From assembly GCF_005222485.1 (NCBI RefSeq), contig NZ_CP029078.1, positions 62,001 to 126,000 of the forward strand: DNA of 64,000 bases, given 5' to 3'. This document shows positions 1-7,383 of the stretch, piece by piece (within the stretch, counting starts at the first letter, position 1; each line of letters opens with the position of its first letter). The notes below the pieces were generated by a model. The model searched no databases and was not told the DNA's origin. It worked only from the letters and a program-made list of their open reading frames with translations. A program made the translations under genes and the position numbers. Source of the DNA: Streptomyces griseoviridis (GTDB lineage Bacteria > Actinomycetota > Actinomycetes > Streptomycetales > Streptomycetaceae).

Positions 1-379
1 GGCGTACCAGGACGGCGTCGTCGGTGACGATCACATGGGAGGCCGCGTACAGGAGGGCGGACGCCAGCTGCGCGACGAGGCCCACGCCCAGGTGGCGGGC
101 GCGGGCGGCGCGGTCAGCGGGCGGTCGGTCCAGCATCGCCGCCATGAGGGCGAGGCAGGTCAGCGCGGCCAGTTTCAGGCCGTGGGTGAGGACGACGAGG
201 AGTGCGGAGAGGCTGGGCGCGGGGCGGGTGTTCGGCGCGTTGAGCAGCAGCGAGAAGCCGAGGCAGAGGGCGAAGACCCACATGCAGCGCTGGATGCGGC
301 CGGTCCTGGCCACGGTGATCCGGAAGACGGCGAAGCAGAGGAAGATGAATCCCGCGACGTGGACGGCGATGTCGATCAC
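1..379 (-). CDS. Multi-pass membrane protein, 3' end cut off by window edge
   Basis: The reading frame opens at GTG (379-377), preceded by GGAGGA about 8 bases upstream, and runs off the left edge after about 126 residues, so the C-terminus is missing. The visible part is strongly hydrophobic with three to four likely membrane segments separated by short Arg-rich loops (for example around residues 23-31 and 80-92). It follows the ImmA-like gene by 22 bases on the same strand. XRE regulator, ImmA/IrrE-like protein and a polytopic membrane protein of the MAB_1171c type form a recurrent trio in Streptomyces, and this fits that arrangement. The family link is inferred from context and topology, and no transport substrate can be named. 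Confidence 0.6.
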   Translation of the reverse strand, partial: MIDIAVHVAGFIFLCFAVFRITVARTGRIQRCMWVFALCLGFSLLLNAPNTRPAPSLSALLVVLTHGLKLAALTCLALMAAMLDRPPADRAARARHLGVGLVAQLASALLYAASHVIVTDDAVLVR

Positions 380-401
380 GGGCGCGTCCTCCGCGTCCGG
401 T

Positions 402-950
402 TCACCGTGCCGTGCCCTTCGGCCGCCGGTCCGGCAGGCCGAACAGGGGCGCCACATCGGGCTGGGCGACGCTGTGCGGGCCCCGCGGTCGGTGGGAACT
501 GACGCGGGACAGGATCAGCGATGCCACTAACTCGGCTTCGGCTTCCTCGGGTTCGCTGTACACGGTGCGGCCGAGGACGCGTTGGACGAGCGCGGGGTTC
601 AGGGTGGGAAGCAGGTTCTGCGCGGCCGAGCGCAGGGTGGCGGCGTCCTGGTGGCCGCAGAGCAGGTGGGCCGCCTCGTGCAGCAGGATGTGCTGCTGAT
701 GGAACGGGGTGGTGTCGGCCGCGAACAGGACGTAGTCGGACGCCTCGGTGGTGAGCAGGAGTCCGCACGGCAGATCGGGCCGGGCGTAGACCGGTATCAG
801 CTCGACCGGCCGTCCGCGTCGCGCCGCGACCTCTCGGACGAAGACGGCGGCGTCGAAGGGATCCGGCAGGTGCTGGCGGTCCACGAGGCGGCGGCAGTCG
901 CGCCACATCCTTCTCCGGTCGCGTCCGGACCTGGCGCGGTCGGCGCTCAC
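402..950 (-). CDS. ImmA/IrrE-type metallopeptidase-like protein
   Basis: 182 residues from GTG 950, overlapping the stop of the XRE gene as GTGA. The centre carries the zinc-peptidase signature HEAAH (HExxH), preceded by a hydrophobic strand and the segment FHQQHILL, as in ImmA/IrrE proteins. In that family the peptidase usually acts on, or with, an adjacent XRE repressor, and that partner is directly upstream here. The C-terminal part resembles the alpha-helical tail of toxin-antitoxin-type ImmA proteins. A rare TTA codon (530-528, Leu141) would make translation dependent on the bldA tRNA in Streptomyces. Catalytic activity is not proven; many homologues are thought to be regulatory. Confidence 0.7.
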   Translation of the reverse strand: MSADRARSGRDRRRMWRDCRRLVDRQHLPDPFDAAVFVREVAARRGRPVELIPVYARPDLPCGLLLTTEASDYVLFAADTTPFHQQHILLHEAAHLLCGHQDAATLRSAAQNLLPTLNPALVQRVLGRTVYSEPEEAEAELVASLILSRVSSHRPRGPHSVAQPDVAPLFGLPDRRPKGTAR

Positions 951-1375
951 GCGGAGGAACCCCCGTCCCGCTCCCGGCGCGCTATCACGTCGATCATCTC
1001 GCTGATGGTCCCGACCGCTTGGGGGGACAGGTTCACGGCGCGCAGCGCCATGCTCCGGACCCCGGCGTCCCGCAGCGCGCCGAGGAGTTCGAGGTCCTCG
1101 GCGATGGCGGCGCCCTGCGCGTCGTCGAAGAAGTAGGTGACGGGGACCTGGAAGAACTGCGCCAGCGCCTCCAGGTGGCGTTTGGTCGGGTTGTCGCGCC
1201 GACCGGTCCGCAACTGCCACAGGTAGGTCGCCGAGAAGCTCTCGCCCGTCGCCTCGCGGCACGCCTTGGCGACTTCCTCGTGGCTGTACTGGTCGCGGTT
1301 GGGGCGGCGGACGACCCGGAAGAGGGCGTCGATCCTCCCGGCCAGCGTCTGCGGCGTGGCCTCGGGCTCCGTCAC
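947..1375 (-). CDS. XRE-family helix-turn-helix regulator
   Basis: The preferred start is GTG 1375, with GGAGG six bases upstream. A longer version from ATG 1414 is possible but has no good ribosome site. The N-terminal half holds a lambda-repressor-like helix-turn-helix (approximately YSHEEVAKACREATGES then SATYLWQLRTGRRDNPTK), followed by a segment seen in Streptomyces XRE proteins (LEALAQFFQVPVTYFFDD). The C-terminal half is an uncharacterised helical region. It is translationally coupled to the ImmA-like gene and probably controls that operon; its targets cannot be read from the sequence. Confidence 0.75.
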   Translation of the reverse strand: MTEPEATPQTLAGRIDALFRVVRRPNRDQYSHEEVAKACREATGESFSATYLWQLRTGRRDNPTKRHLEALAQFFQVPVTYFFDDAQGAAIAEDLELLGALRDAGVRSMALRAVNLSPQAVGTISEMIDVIARRERDGGSSA

Positions 1376-1463
1376 GTCACGCCTCCGGTCCGGTCTCGTC
1401 GGCCGGCGCTTCACCTCGCGTCGGCCCCGGCCACATTGTAGGGCGTGCGGGGGCGCGGCGATG

Positions 1464-1556
1464 AGCCCCCGGGCGGTGCCCGGGGGCTGCGGGAGAGCGC
1501 CGGTTCCCGGGAGGACACGGGCCGGTTGTGCGGGTGCGGGGCCGGGCCCCGCACCC
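1464..1556 (-). terminator. Two consecutive GC hairpins
   Basis: Two perfect 11-bp stems with 3-base loops: 1464-1474 with 1478-1488, and 1532-1542 with 1546-1556. They lie 38-130 bases downstream of the minus-strand lanthipeptide precursor (stop 1594) and upstream of the XRE gene, so they most likely end precursor transcription. There is no T-run, as usual in Streptomyces. Confidence 0.6.
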
Positions 1557-1593
1557 TGCCGGGGAGCCGGTCCTGGCGGGAGGCCGGACCGGG

Positions 1594-1743
1594 TCAGACG
1601 CCCAGGTCCTCCGGCGCCACCCAGGTGGTGTTGGAGTCGCAGAAGATCACGCTGAGGGAGCTGTCACTGGTGGTGATGGTGGGCGGCAGGGCGGCGGACT
1701 CGTCGGCCGAACTCATGGTCTGGAGCTGCAGTACGGGGTGCAT
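1594..1743 (-). CDS. Class III lanthipeptide precursor, divergent copy with C-terminal extension
   Basis: A 49-residue peptide from ATG 1743 with GGAGG seven bases upstream. The leader contains VLQLQTMSS, resembling the LxLQ leader motif recognised by class III (LanKC) synthetases. The core contains SSLSVIFC: Ser28-x2-Ser31-x3-Cys35, the labionin motif S-x2-S-x3-C, almost identical to the second ring of SapB. Unlike SapB/AmfS there is no second Cys; instead a 14-residue tail runs DSNTTWVAPEDLGV. The gene is divergent from lanKC (1941), which is the likely modifying enzyme. At 49 codons it is easily missed by gene finders. Identity as a precursor is strong; whether the tail is trimmed or modified is unknown. 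Confidence 0.8.
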   Translation of the reverse strand: MHPVLQLQTMSSADESAALPPTITTSDSSLSVIFCDSNTTWVAPEDLGV

Positions 1744-1940
1744 GGCGTCCTCCGGAGAGCGGATGGCTGAGTGAGCGCCGTGAGCCTACATGTATCAAAT
1801 CTTCAATGCCATTCATTTCAGTTGACGTGTGATCCGGTGTCGGTCATCGTGGTGCGCAACAGCTGAGGCGGATGTGACGACGGGTCACCTTCGCGTCCGG
1901 CTGCCCCCGTGCTCGGCCTCGCCACCCAGGAAGAGGGCAC
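1744..1940. promoter_or_regulatory. A/T-rich divergent promoter region of the class III lanthipeptide genes
   Basis: The 197-bp gap between the minus-strand precursor and plus-strand lanKC contains an A/T-rich block (about 1785-1825) that stands out from the surrounding high-GC DNA. A TTGACG hexamer at 1822-1827 could be a -35 box toward lanKC with a weak TCATCG about 16 bases later. The lanKC ribosome site (AGGAAGAGG) lies just before ATG 1941. Promoter positions are inferred. Confidence 0.45.
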
Positions 1941-4541
1941 ATGCGGACCCCCTACGTCTTCACCGTCGCCGATCCCGACTTCTACGAACCGCTCGACGCG
2001 GCCGCATCGCACGGCGGCGAGCTCCGCCCCTCCACCGTGCCGCCCGGCTGGCACGGCACACCGTCGGGAATCTGGACCATGTGGCGGCGGGACGGGCTGG
2101 AGACCGTCCCGGCGGGCTGGAAGGTGCACGTCTCCGCCAGGCCGGGCCGCCTCGGCCACGTGCTGGACGTGGTGGCGGCCGTCTGCTGCGAACAGGACGT
2201 CTCCTTCAAGCATCTGTCCACCCGTCTCTTCTACGGATGGACGCACCAGAAGCACGCGTCCCGTCCGCAGAGCGGCAAGTTCTGCGCCGCCTACCCGCCG
2301 GACCCGGACGCGGCCCGGCGGCTGATGGAGCGCCTCGACGAGGCGCTGGCGGACGAGGAGGGGCCGTACATCCTCAGCGACCGGCGGTTCGGCACCTCCC
2401 GCACGGTGCACTACCGGTACGGGTCCTTCCTGCGACGGCAGCGGCTGCGGGCGGACGGCACTCCGGTGCTGCTGGTGCCCGACGGGCGGGGACGGCTGGT
2501 CGAGGACGTGCGCGGGGTGTCGTTCCGGCTCCCCGACGGTGTCGAGGACCCGTTCACGGCGGCGGCCGAGACGCCGTCGGGGCAGGCCGACTTCGGCGGC
2601 TACGTCTTCGAGGCGGCCCTGCGCCACAGCAACGGGGGCGGCGCCTACCGGGGCCGGCACAAGGCCACCGGGCGGAAGGTCTTCATCAAGGAGGCGAGGG
2701 CGCACACCGGTATCGGGGCGGGCGGCGCCAACGCGCAGCAGCGGCTCCGCGCGGAATGGGAGACCCTCCAGGCGCTGCACACGGCCGCGCCCGGCCTGGC
2801 ACCTGAGCCGCTGGCGTACTTCTCGGAGTGGGAACACGACTTCCTGGTCACCGAGTTCGTCGAGGGCGACTCGCTCAGCTCCTGGACGGTCCTGCACAAC
2901 CCGCTGATCCGCCGCGACGCGGGAGCCGCCGACTTCGCCGACTACTACGGCCGTTGTGAGAAGGTCCTGGCCCGCACCGAGGAGGCCATGGACCGGCTGC
3001 ACGCGGCCGGCTACCTCTTCGTCGACGTCAGCCCCGGAAACCTGCTGGTCGCCGAGGACGACACGGTCCGGCTCATCGACTTCGAGTCCGCGCACCGGAT
3101 CGGCACCCCCTTCGTCGCCTCCGGCACTCCCGGCTTCAGTCCGCCGACCGCGCTGGTGGGCGACGATCCGGCGGTCCACGACGCCTTCGGGCTCAGCGCG
3201 CTGGCCCTGCTGACGCTCTGTCCCCTGCACCAGGTGGTCGAGCGCGCGCCGGCCGCGCTCACCTACGTACGCCACGATCTGCGGCGGCGCGGCATCGACA
3301 TCCCCCCGTCCCTGTGGCGGCGCGCCACCGCCTTCCACCACGCCGAACTCCTCGACGACGGCCGGGCGCCGGGCGGTGATCCGCTCGCCCCGCCCGCGCC
3401 CGAGCGGGTCGCGGAGGCACCCGAGGAGAGCCTGCTCTGGCTCCGTGAGCGGGTCGCGGAGGGGCTGACCGCCATGGCCGAGGCGGACCATCCCCGCCGG
3501 GTCTTCCCCACCGTGCCCGAGGGCCACCTCTCCAACACCCTCTGCCTGGCCTACGGAACGGCCGGTGTCGTGCACGCCCTGCGCCGGGCCGGCACACCGC
3601 TGCCCGACTCCGTCCTCGGCCGGCTGCGCACGGACGCGCTCGGTGCCGTGGACTCCCTCGGTCCCGGGCTCTGGACCGGGCTCGCCGGTATCGCCCGCGT
3701 GCTCGCCGACTGCGGACACACGCAGGAGGCGGTCGATCTGCTCGCCGCGGCCGACCGGCACCCGCTGACCCGGTCGGACGCCACGCTCGCCGGCGGCGGG
3801 GCGGGCGTCGCGCTCACTCATCTCGCGCTGTACGGGCACACCGGGGACGCCCGCCATCTGGAGAGGGCGGCCGAACTCGCCGCCGGCCTGGCCGACGGAC
3901 CGGGCGCGCTCACCCCGCGACTGGGGCCGGACGACGCGACCGGGCTCTGGCACGGCAGGACCGGCGTCGCCCTCATGTTCCAGCAACTGGCCGCCGTCAC
4001 GGGCGACAAGGACTATCTCGACACGGGACTTCCGCTGCTGCACGCCGAGTTGGACCGCGAGAGCGATCCGTCGGCCGTGCAGATGTCCTTCCCGGTCTCC
4101 ACGACCGATGTCCGCCGCATGCCGTATCTGTACTGCGGTTCCGCCGGGGTGCTGCACACCGTGACCCGGTATCTGCGCGAGCGGGACGACGAGCGGCTCG
4201 CCGCGGCGTCGCCCCGGCTCCTCACCGCGCTCACCACCAGCTACACCGGAATGAGCGGCCTCGGCCAGGGGCTGTCCGGGCTCGCGCTCGTCCTCTCCGA
4301 GCACGCCGCGCTGACCGGCTCGGCGAGCAGCCGCCGGCTCGCGGTCGACGCCGCGTGCGGGCTGTTCGCGCACGCGGTGCCGCATCCCACCGGGGTCCGC
4401 TTCCTGGGGGACCAGATGCTGCGCCTCAGCGCGGAGCTGTGGAGCGGCAGCGCTGGTGTGCTGCTCGCCCTCACCGAGGTCCTCTCCCCCGCCCCCGACC
4501 CGCTGTTCACCGTGGACGCGGTCGCCGCCGCCCGCGCCTGA
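1941..4541 (+). CDS. lanKC: Class III lanthipeptide synthetase (LanKC, RamC/LabKC type)
   Basis: 866 residues, the usual size for class III synthetases. Three domains are visible: an N-terminal phosphoSer/Thr lyase (about 1-215), a Ser/Thr kinase (about 220-500) with a Gly-rich loop (RHSNGGGAYRG), a lysine near 250 (VFIKEA), the catalytic-loop aspartate near 362 (VDVSPGN) and the metal-binding DFE near 380, then a LanC-like cyclase (about 515-866). In the cyclase the zinc-binding CHG motif of LanC is absent and replaced by YTGMSGLGQG, and only an isolated Cys (YLYCGSAG) remains. This is diagnostic of class III rather than class IV. It phosphorylates and eliminates core Ser/Thr and forms lanthionine or labionin. 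Substrates are probably the precursors at 1594 and 4663. Confidence 0.93.
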   Translation: MRTPYVFTVADPDFYEPLDAAASHGGELRPSTVPPGWHGTPSGIWTMWRRDGLETVPAGWKVHVSARPGRLGHVLDVVAAVCCEQDVSFKHLSTRLFYGWTHQKHASRPQSGKFCAAYPPDPDAARRLMERLDEALADEEGPYILSDRRFGTSRTVHYRYGSFLRRQRLRADGTPVLLVPDGRGRLVEDVRGVSFRLPDGVEDPFTAAAETPSGQADFGGYVFEAALRHSNGGGAYRGRHKATGRKVFIKEARAHTGIGAGGANAQQRLRAEWETLQALHTAAPGLAPEPLAYFSEWEHDFLVTEFVEGDSLSSWTVLHNPLIRRDAGAADFADYYGRCEKVLARTEEAMDRLHAAGYLFVDVSPGNLLVAEDDTVRLIDFESAHRIGTPFVASGTPGFSPPTALVGDDPAVHDAFGLSALALLTLCPLHQVVERAPAALTYVRHDLRRRGIDIPPSLWRRATAFHHAELLDDGRAPGGDPLAPPAPERVAEAPEESLLWLRERVAEGLTAMAEADHPRRVFPTVPEGHLSNTLCLAYGTAGVVHALRRAGTPLPDSVLGRLRTDALGAVDSLGPGLWTGLAGIARVLADCGHTQEAVDLLAAADRHPLTRSDATLAGGGAGVALTHLALYGHTGDARHLERAAELAAGLADGPGALTPRLGPDDATGLWHGRTGVALMFQQLAAVTGDKDYLDTGLPLLHAELDRESDPSAVQMSFPVSTTDVRRMPYLYCGSAGVLHTVTRYLRERDDERLAAASPRLLTALTTSYTGMSGLGQGLSGLALVLSEHAALTGSASSRRLAVDAACGLFAHAVPHPTGVRFLGDQMLRLSAELWSGSAGVLLALTEVLSPAPDPLFTVDAVAAARA

Positions 4542-4662
4542 CCGGAGCCCGCCACCGGACCGGTGCCCCCCACCGCTCCGATGTGACCCAGCGCCTGGTC
4601 CCCCATGCTCCCGGCCGTCACAGGGACGCACCGGGTTCGTCACACACACCAAGGAGTTCGCC

Positions 4663-4788
4663 ATGCAGCAGATCCTCGACCTTCAGGAGCTGGAGACCGA
4701 GCACATCGTGGACGAGGACGGTGCGGTCATCGCCAGCGATTTCAGCACCTTCGCCTGTGACAGCAACGTCAGCGTCGTCGTCTGCTGA
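4663..4788 (+). CDS. Class III lanthipeptide precursor ending in cysteine
   Basis: A 41-residue peptide from ATG 4663 with AAGGAG six bases upstream, 121 bp after lanKC on the same strand. The leader has ILDLQELE, the typical LanKC recognition motif. The core holds two perfect S-x2-S-x3-C labionin motifs, Ser25/Ser28/Cys32 and Ser34/Ser37/Cys41, separated by one residue, giving a SapB-like two-ring peptide. The last residue is Cys41. A free C-terminal cysteine is the substrate requirement of LanD decarboxylases, which would allow an avionin-type C-terminal ring; a LanD-like gene lies at 10889. In ordinary class III peptides a terminal Cys also occurs, so this modification is a hypothesis. Confidence 0.92.
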   Translation: MQQILDLQELETEHIVDEDGAVIASDFSTFACDSNVSVVVC

Positions 4789-4845
4789 CATTCGCGACGC
4801 CGGCCCCCGCAGGGCCACGGCGGCGGCCGCCCGCGCGGGTGTGCC

Positions 4846-4885
4846 GCCGCCGCTCTCCCGAACCACGCCGCCGCTCTCCCGAACC
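4846..4885 (+). repeat. 19-bp direct repeat upstream of the LuxR-type gene
   Basis: The 19-bp unit GCCGCCGCTCTCCCGAACC occurs at 4846-4864 and again at 4867-4885, spaced by two bases (period 21, two helical turns). It sits 35 bp before the LuxR-type start, in the gap after the class III precursor. It could be a regulator site or a chance duplication. Confidence 0.5.
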
Positions 4886-4920
4886 TTGCCGCCGGTGCCC
4901 GCTCCGCCCTGAGAGGAACC

Positions 4921-7320
4921 ATGACACTCCCCCGGCCGGCGCTCGCCGGAACGCCGGCACCGACCGGGCTCGCCAGGTCCCGCCCCGCTGGAGCCCGGAC
5001 CGGCCCGGCCGATCCCGCAGGCCCGGCGTGCGCCACCTTTCCCGCGGAGCCCGGACGCTCCCTGCGCGAGAACCTGCTCCACGCGCTCGGGCCGCGTGAG
5101 CCGCGGAGCGCCGACGCCCTGTCGGCCCTGTCCGACGCCACGTTGCGGGAGCTGGCCCGCACCGGGCTGTGCTCGCCGGCGTCGGTGCGGTCGCCGGGGC
5201 CGCCGACCGGGTGGCCGGGTGCGCTCGCCGCCCTGACACCGGAGCAGACGACCGTCGCCGGGTACTGCGCGCTGCTCGGTCCCGATGTCTCGCCCTCGCT
5301 GCTGGCGGCGGTCGGCGGATGGGACCTCGGCCGGGTGCTCGCCGTCCTCGACGAACTCGTCGCCCGGGGCGTCGTACGCGAGGACGAGTCCGGGGCCCCT
5401 CTCTTCCACTTCCGGCACCCGCTGCTGAGGGTGCTGGCGTACACGCGTGTCCCGCCCGGCCGCCGGATCGCCGCCCACGCCGCGGCGGCGCGCGCTCTCG
5501 CCGGTGTCGGTGCCCCTCTCTCCCAGCGGGCACCCCACCTCGCCCGGTCCGCCGCGCCAGGAGAGACGGAGGCCGCCCGGCTGCTGCACCGCGCGGCGCA
5601 CCACGTGCTCGACAGCCGGCCCGACTCCGCCGCCGACTGGCTGCTCGCCGCTCTGCGCGTCCACCCGGCGGACCCGGAGGGCGGCGCCGCGACGCTGAGG
5701 ACGCGGATCCTTCTGTGCGTCGCCGCGGCACGGTGCGGACAGCGGGCCGAAGTCGTCCGCCGGATGCCCGAGGTGCTGGCCTCGCCGCTGCTGCCGCCGG
5801 AGGAGCGCGGGCGGCTCCTGGACGTGTACGCGCGGATGGAGGACGGTCTCGGGCGGCACCGTGAGGCACGGGCCCTGCTCGCCGCCGAACCGCTCGGCAC
5901 CGGACCGGCGGTGCCCGCCGCCCCTGACACCGCGCTCCTGCTGCGGTCCGCCGCGCTGAGCGCCGCCGCCGGGGACCTGGTGGCCGTTCGCGAGCGGCTG
6001 GCCGCCGTCACCGCCGCGACGGCGGCCTCGCCCGGCCGGGCACCGGGCGACGCGGTACGGCGGATGAGCGCCGCGGCCTCTCTGGCGCTGGGCACGGCTC
6101 TGGCGTCCGACGTCACCGCGCGCGACGCGGCGGTCGCGGACGCCACGCGCCGGGCCGACCTGCTCACCGACGCGGCTCTGCCCGAGGTGCTGGACGCCGT
6201 GGTGCGCCTGGGGCGGGCCCAGTACCTGACGTCCCGTCACCGGGACGCGGTCCGGCTGTTCGACCGGGGCGTCAGGAGCGCCCGCGCCGGCGGACGCACC
6301 GCCGAGCTGCCGGCGCTGCTGATCGGGCACGCACGGGCCGAGGCCGTGCTGGGGCGGCTCGCCTCTGCCTCGGCGTCGGCGGCCGAGGCCGCCGGAGCGG
6401 CGCGGCTGCTCGACTGCCCCGAACTCGCCCACGAGGCAGGGGTGATCGGCGGCTGGACCACGCTGTGGTCGGCGGGGCACGAGGCCGCGGAGCCGGCGGC
6501 ACGGGACCTGGCAGGTGCGGGCGGCCCGTCAGGCGAGCGGGGGCGCGCGGCCGCCCTGCTGCTCGCCGCGGTCCATCTCGAAGCGGGCCGGCCCCACGAG
6601 AGCCTGGCTCTGCTGCTGTCGCCCGCCGCCGACGGGTCGGGGCCGCCCGGGAGCGGCCGGGCGCCCTGGTGGTCCCTGGCCTGCCTCGCGGCGGTGGCCG
6701 CGGGCCTCGACGGCACCGCGCGTCGCTGCGCGGCGGTGGCGCGCGCCGCAGCCGGGGCGTCACGGCTGCCGGCCGACCACGCCGCCGTGCTGCGCGCCGA
6801 GGCGGCTCTCGTCGCGGACGAGGCGGCGCTGCCGCTTCTGGCCTCGGCCGTGGAGCAGCACGTCCACGACGGCGCGCTGCCGCTGGAGTGCCGTACCCGC
6901 CTGCTGCTGGCCCGGCGGCTGCTGGGCGCCGGCCGGCTGCCGGAGGCCGCCTTCCACGCCGGCCTCGCGAAGTCCCGTGCGGAGCCGACCGGTTCCGAGC
7001 CCCTGCGTCTGCTGGCCGTCGATGTCCAGCGCGCGATCGGTGCGCGCCGACCGCGCGGTACAGGGAGTCCAGGCGGCGCGGGGGCCGCCGGTCTGTCGCA
7101 GCGGGAGCGCGAGATCCTCGCCCTGGTGTGCCGCGGCATGTCCAACCGCGCCATCGCGGGGGCGCTGTTCGTCTCCGTCAAGACGGTCGAGGCCCACCTC
7201 ACCCGGGTCTTCCGCAAGACCGGGACCCGGTCGCGCGCGGCGCTGCTGGCCACGTTCGGAGCCGCGCGACCGACCGAGGTCCTGGCCCCCGTCGAGTCGG
7301 GCGCGGCCGCCCGGGTCTGA
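4921..7320 (+). CDS. Large LuxR-family transcriptional regulator lacking the ATPase domain
   Basis: 799 residues from ATG 4921 with GAGAGGA upstream. The C-terminus (about 716-785) is a LuxR/GerE helix-turn-helix (LSQREREILALVCRGMSNRA, then VSVKTVEAHLTRVFRKTG). Residues about 100-180 look like the winged-helix segment that follows the AAA ATPase in LAL regulators (LFHFRHPLLRVLAYTRVPPG), and the middle is a long Ala/Leu-rich TPR-like helical region. No Walker A or B motif is visible, so this is a LAL-type protein without its N-terminal NTPase. It lies in the class III operon direction and is convergent with the ABC genes, so it is probably the pathway regulator of the lanthipeptide locus. Confidence 0.8.
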   Translation: MTLPRPALAGTPAPTGLARSRPAGARTGPADPAGPACATFPAEPGRSLRENLLHALGPREPRSADALSALSDATLRELARTGLCSPASVRSPGPPTGWPGALAALTPEQTTVAGYCALLGPDVSPSLLAAVGGWDLGRVLAVLDELVARGVVREDESGAPLFHFRHPLLRVLAYTRVPPGRRIAAHAAAARALAGVGAPLSQRAPHLARSAAPGETEAARLLHRAAHHVLDSRPDSAADWLLAALRVHPADPEGGAATLRTRILLCVAAARCGQRAEVVRRMPEVLASPLLPPEERGRLLDVYARMEDGLGRHREARALLAAEPLGTGPAVPAAPDTALLLRSAALSAAAGDLVAVRERLAAVTAATAASPGRAPGDAVRRMSAAASLALGTALASDVTARDAAVADATRRADLLTDAALPEVLDAVVRLGRAQYLTSRHRDAVRLFDRGVRSARAGGRTAELPALLIGHARAEAVLGRLASASASAAEAAGAARLLDCPELAHEAGVIGGWTTLWSAGHEAAEPAARDLAGAGGPSGERGRAAALLLAAVHLEAGRPHESLALLLSPAADGSGPPGSGRAPWWSLACLAAVAAGLDGTARRCAAVARAAAGASRLPADHAAVLRAEAALVADEAALPLLASAVEQHVHDGALPLECRTRLLLARRLLGAGRLPEAAFHAGLAKSRAEPTGSEPLRLLAVDVQRAIGARRPRGTGSPGGAGAAGLSQREREILALVCRGMSNRAIAGALFVSVKTVEAHLTRVFRKTGTRSRAALLATFGAARPTEVLAPVESGAAARV

Positions 7321-7345
7321 CCCGCCGCCGGGCGGGCCGGCGGCG

Positions 7346-7383
7346 CCGTACCGGGCGGGGCGGCCCTCACTCGCCCGGTACGG
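7346..7383. terminator. Bidirectional hairpin between luxR-type gene and ABC transporter
   Basis: An inverted repeat with 11-bp perfect arms, 7346-7356 and 7373-7383, lies between the convergent stops at 7320 (plus) and 7367 (minus), its second arm overlapping the end of the ABC gene. It is suited to terminating both transcripts. Confidence 0.55.

Noticed and set aside
1818..4664. Long minus-strand open frame (948 codons) opposite lanKC
   Set aside because: Shadow of the class III synthetase in high-GC DNA; low-complexity Arg/Gly/Ala composition, no ribosome site, no domain.
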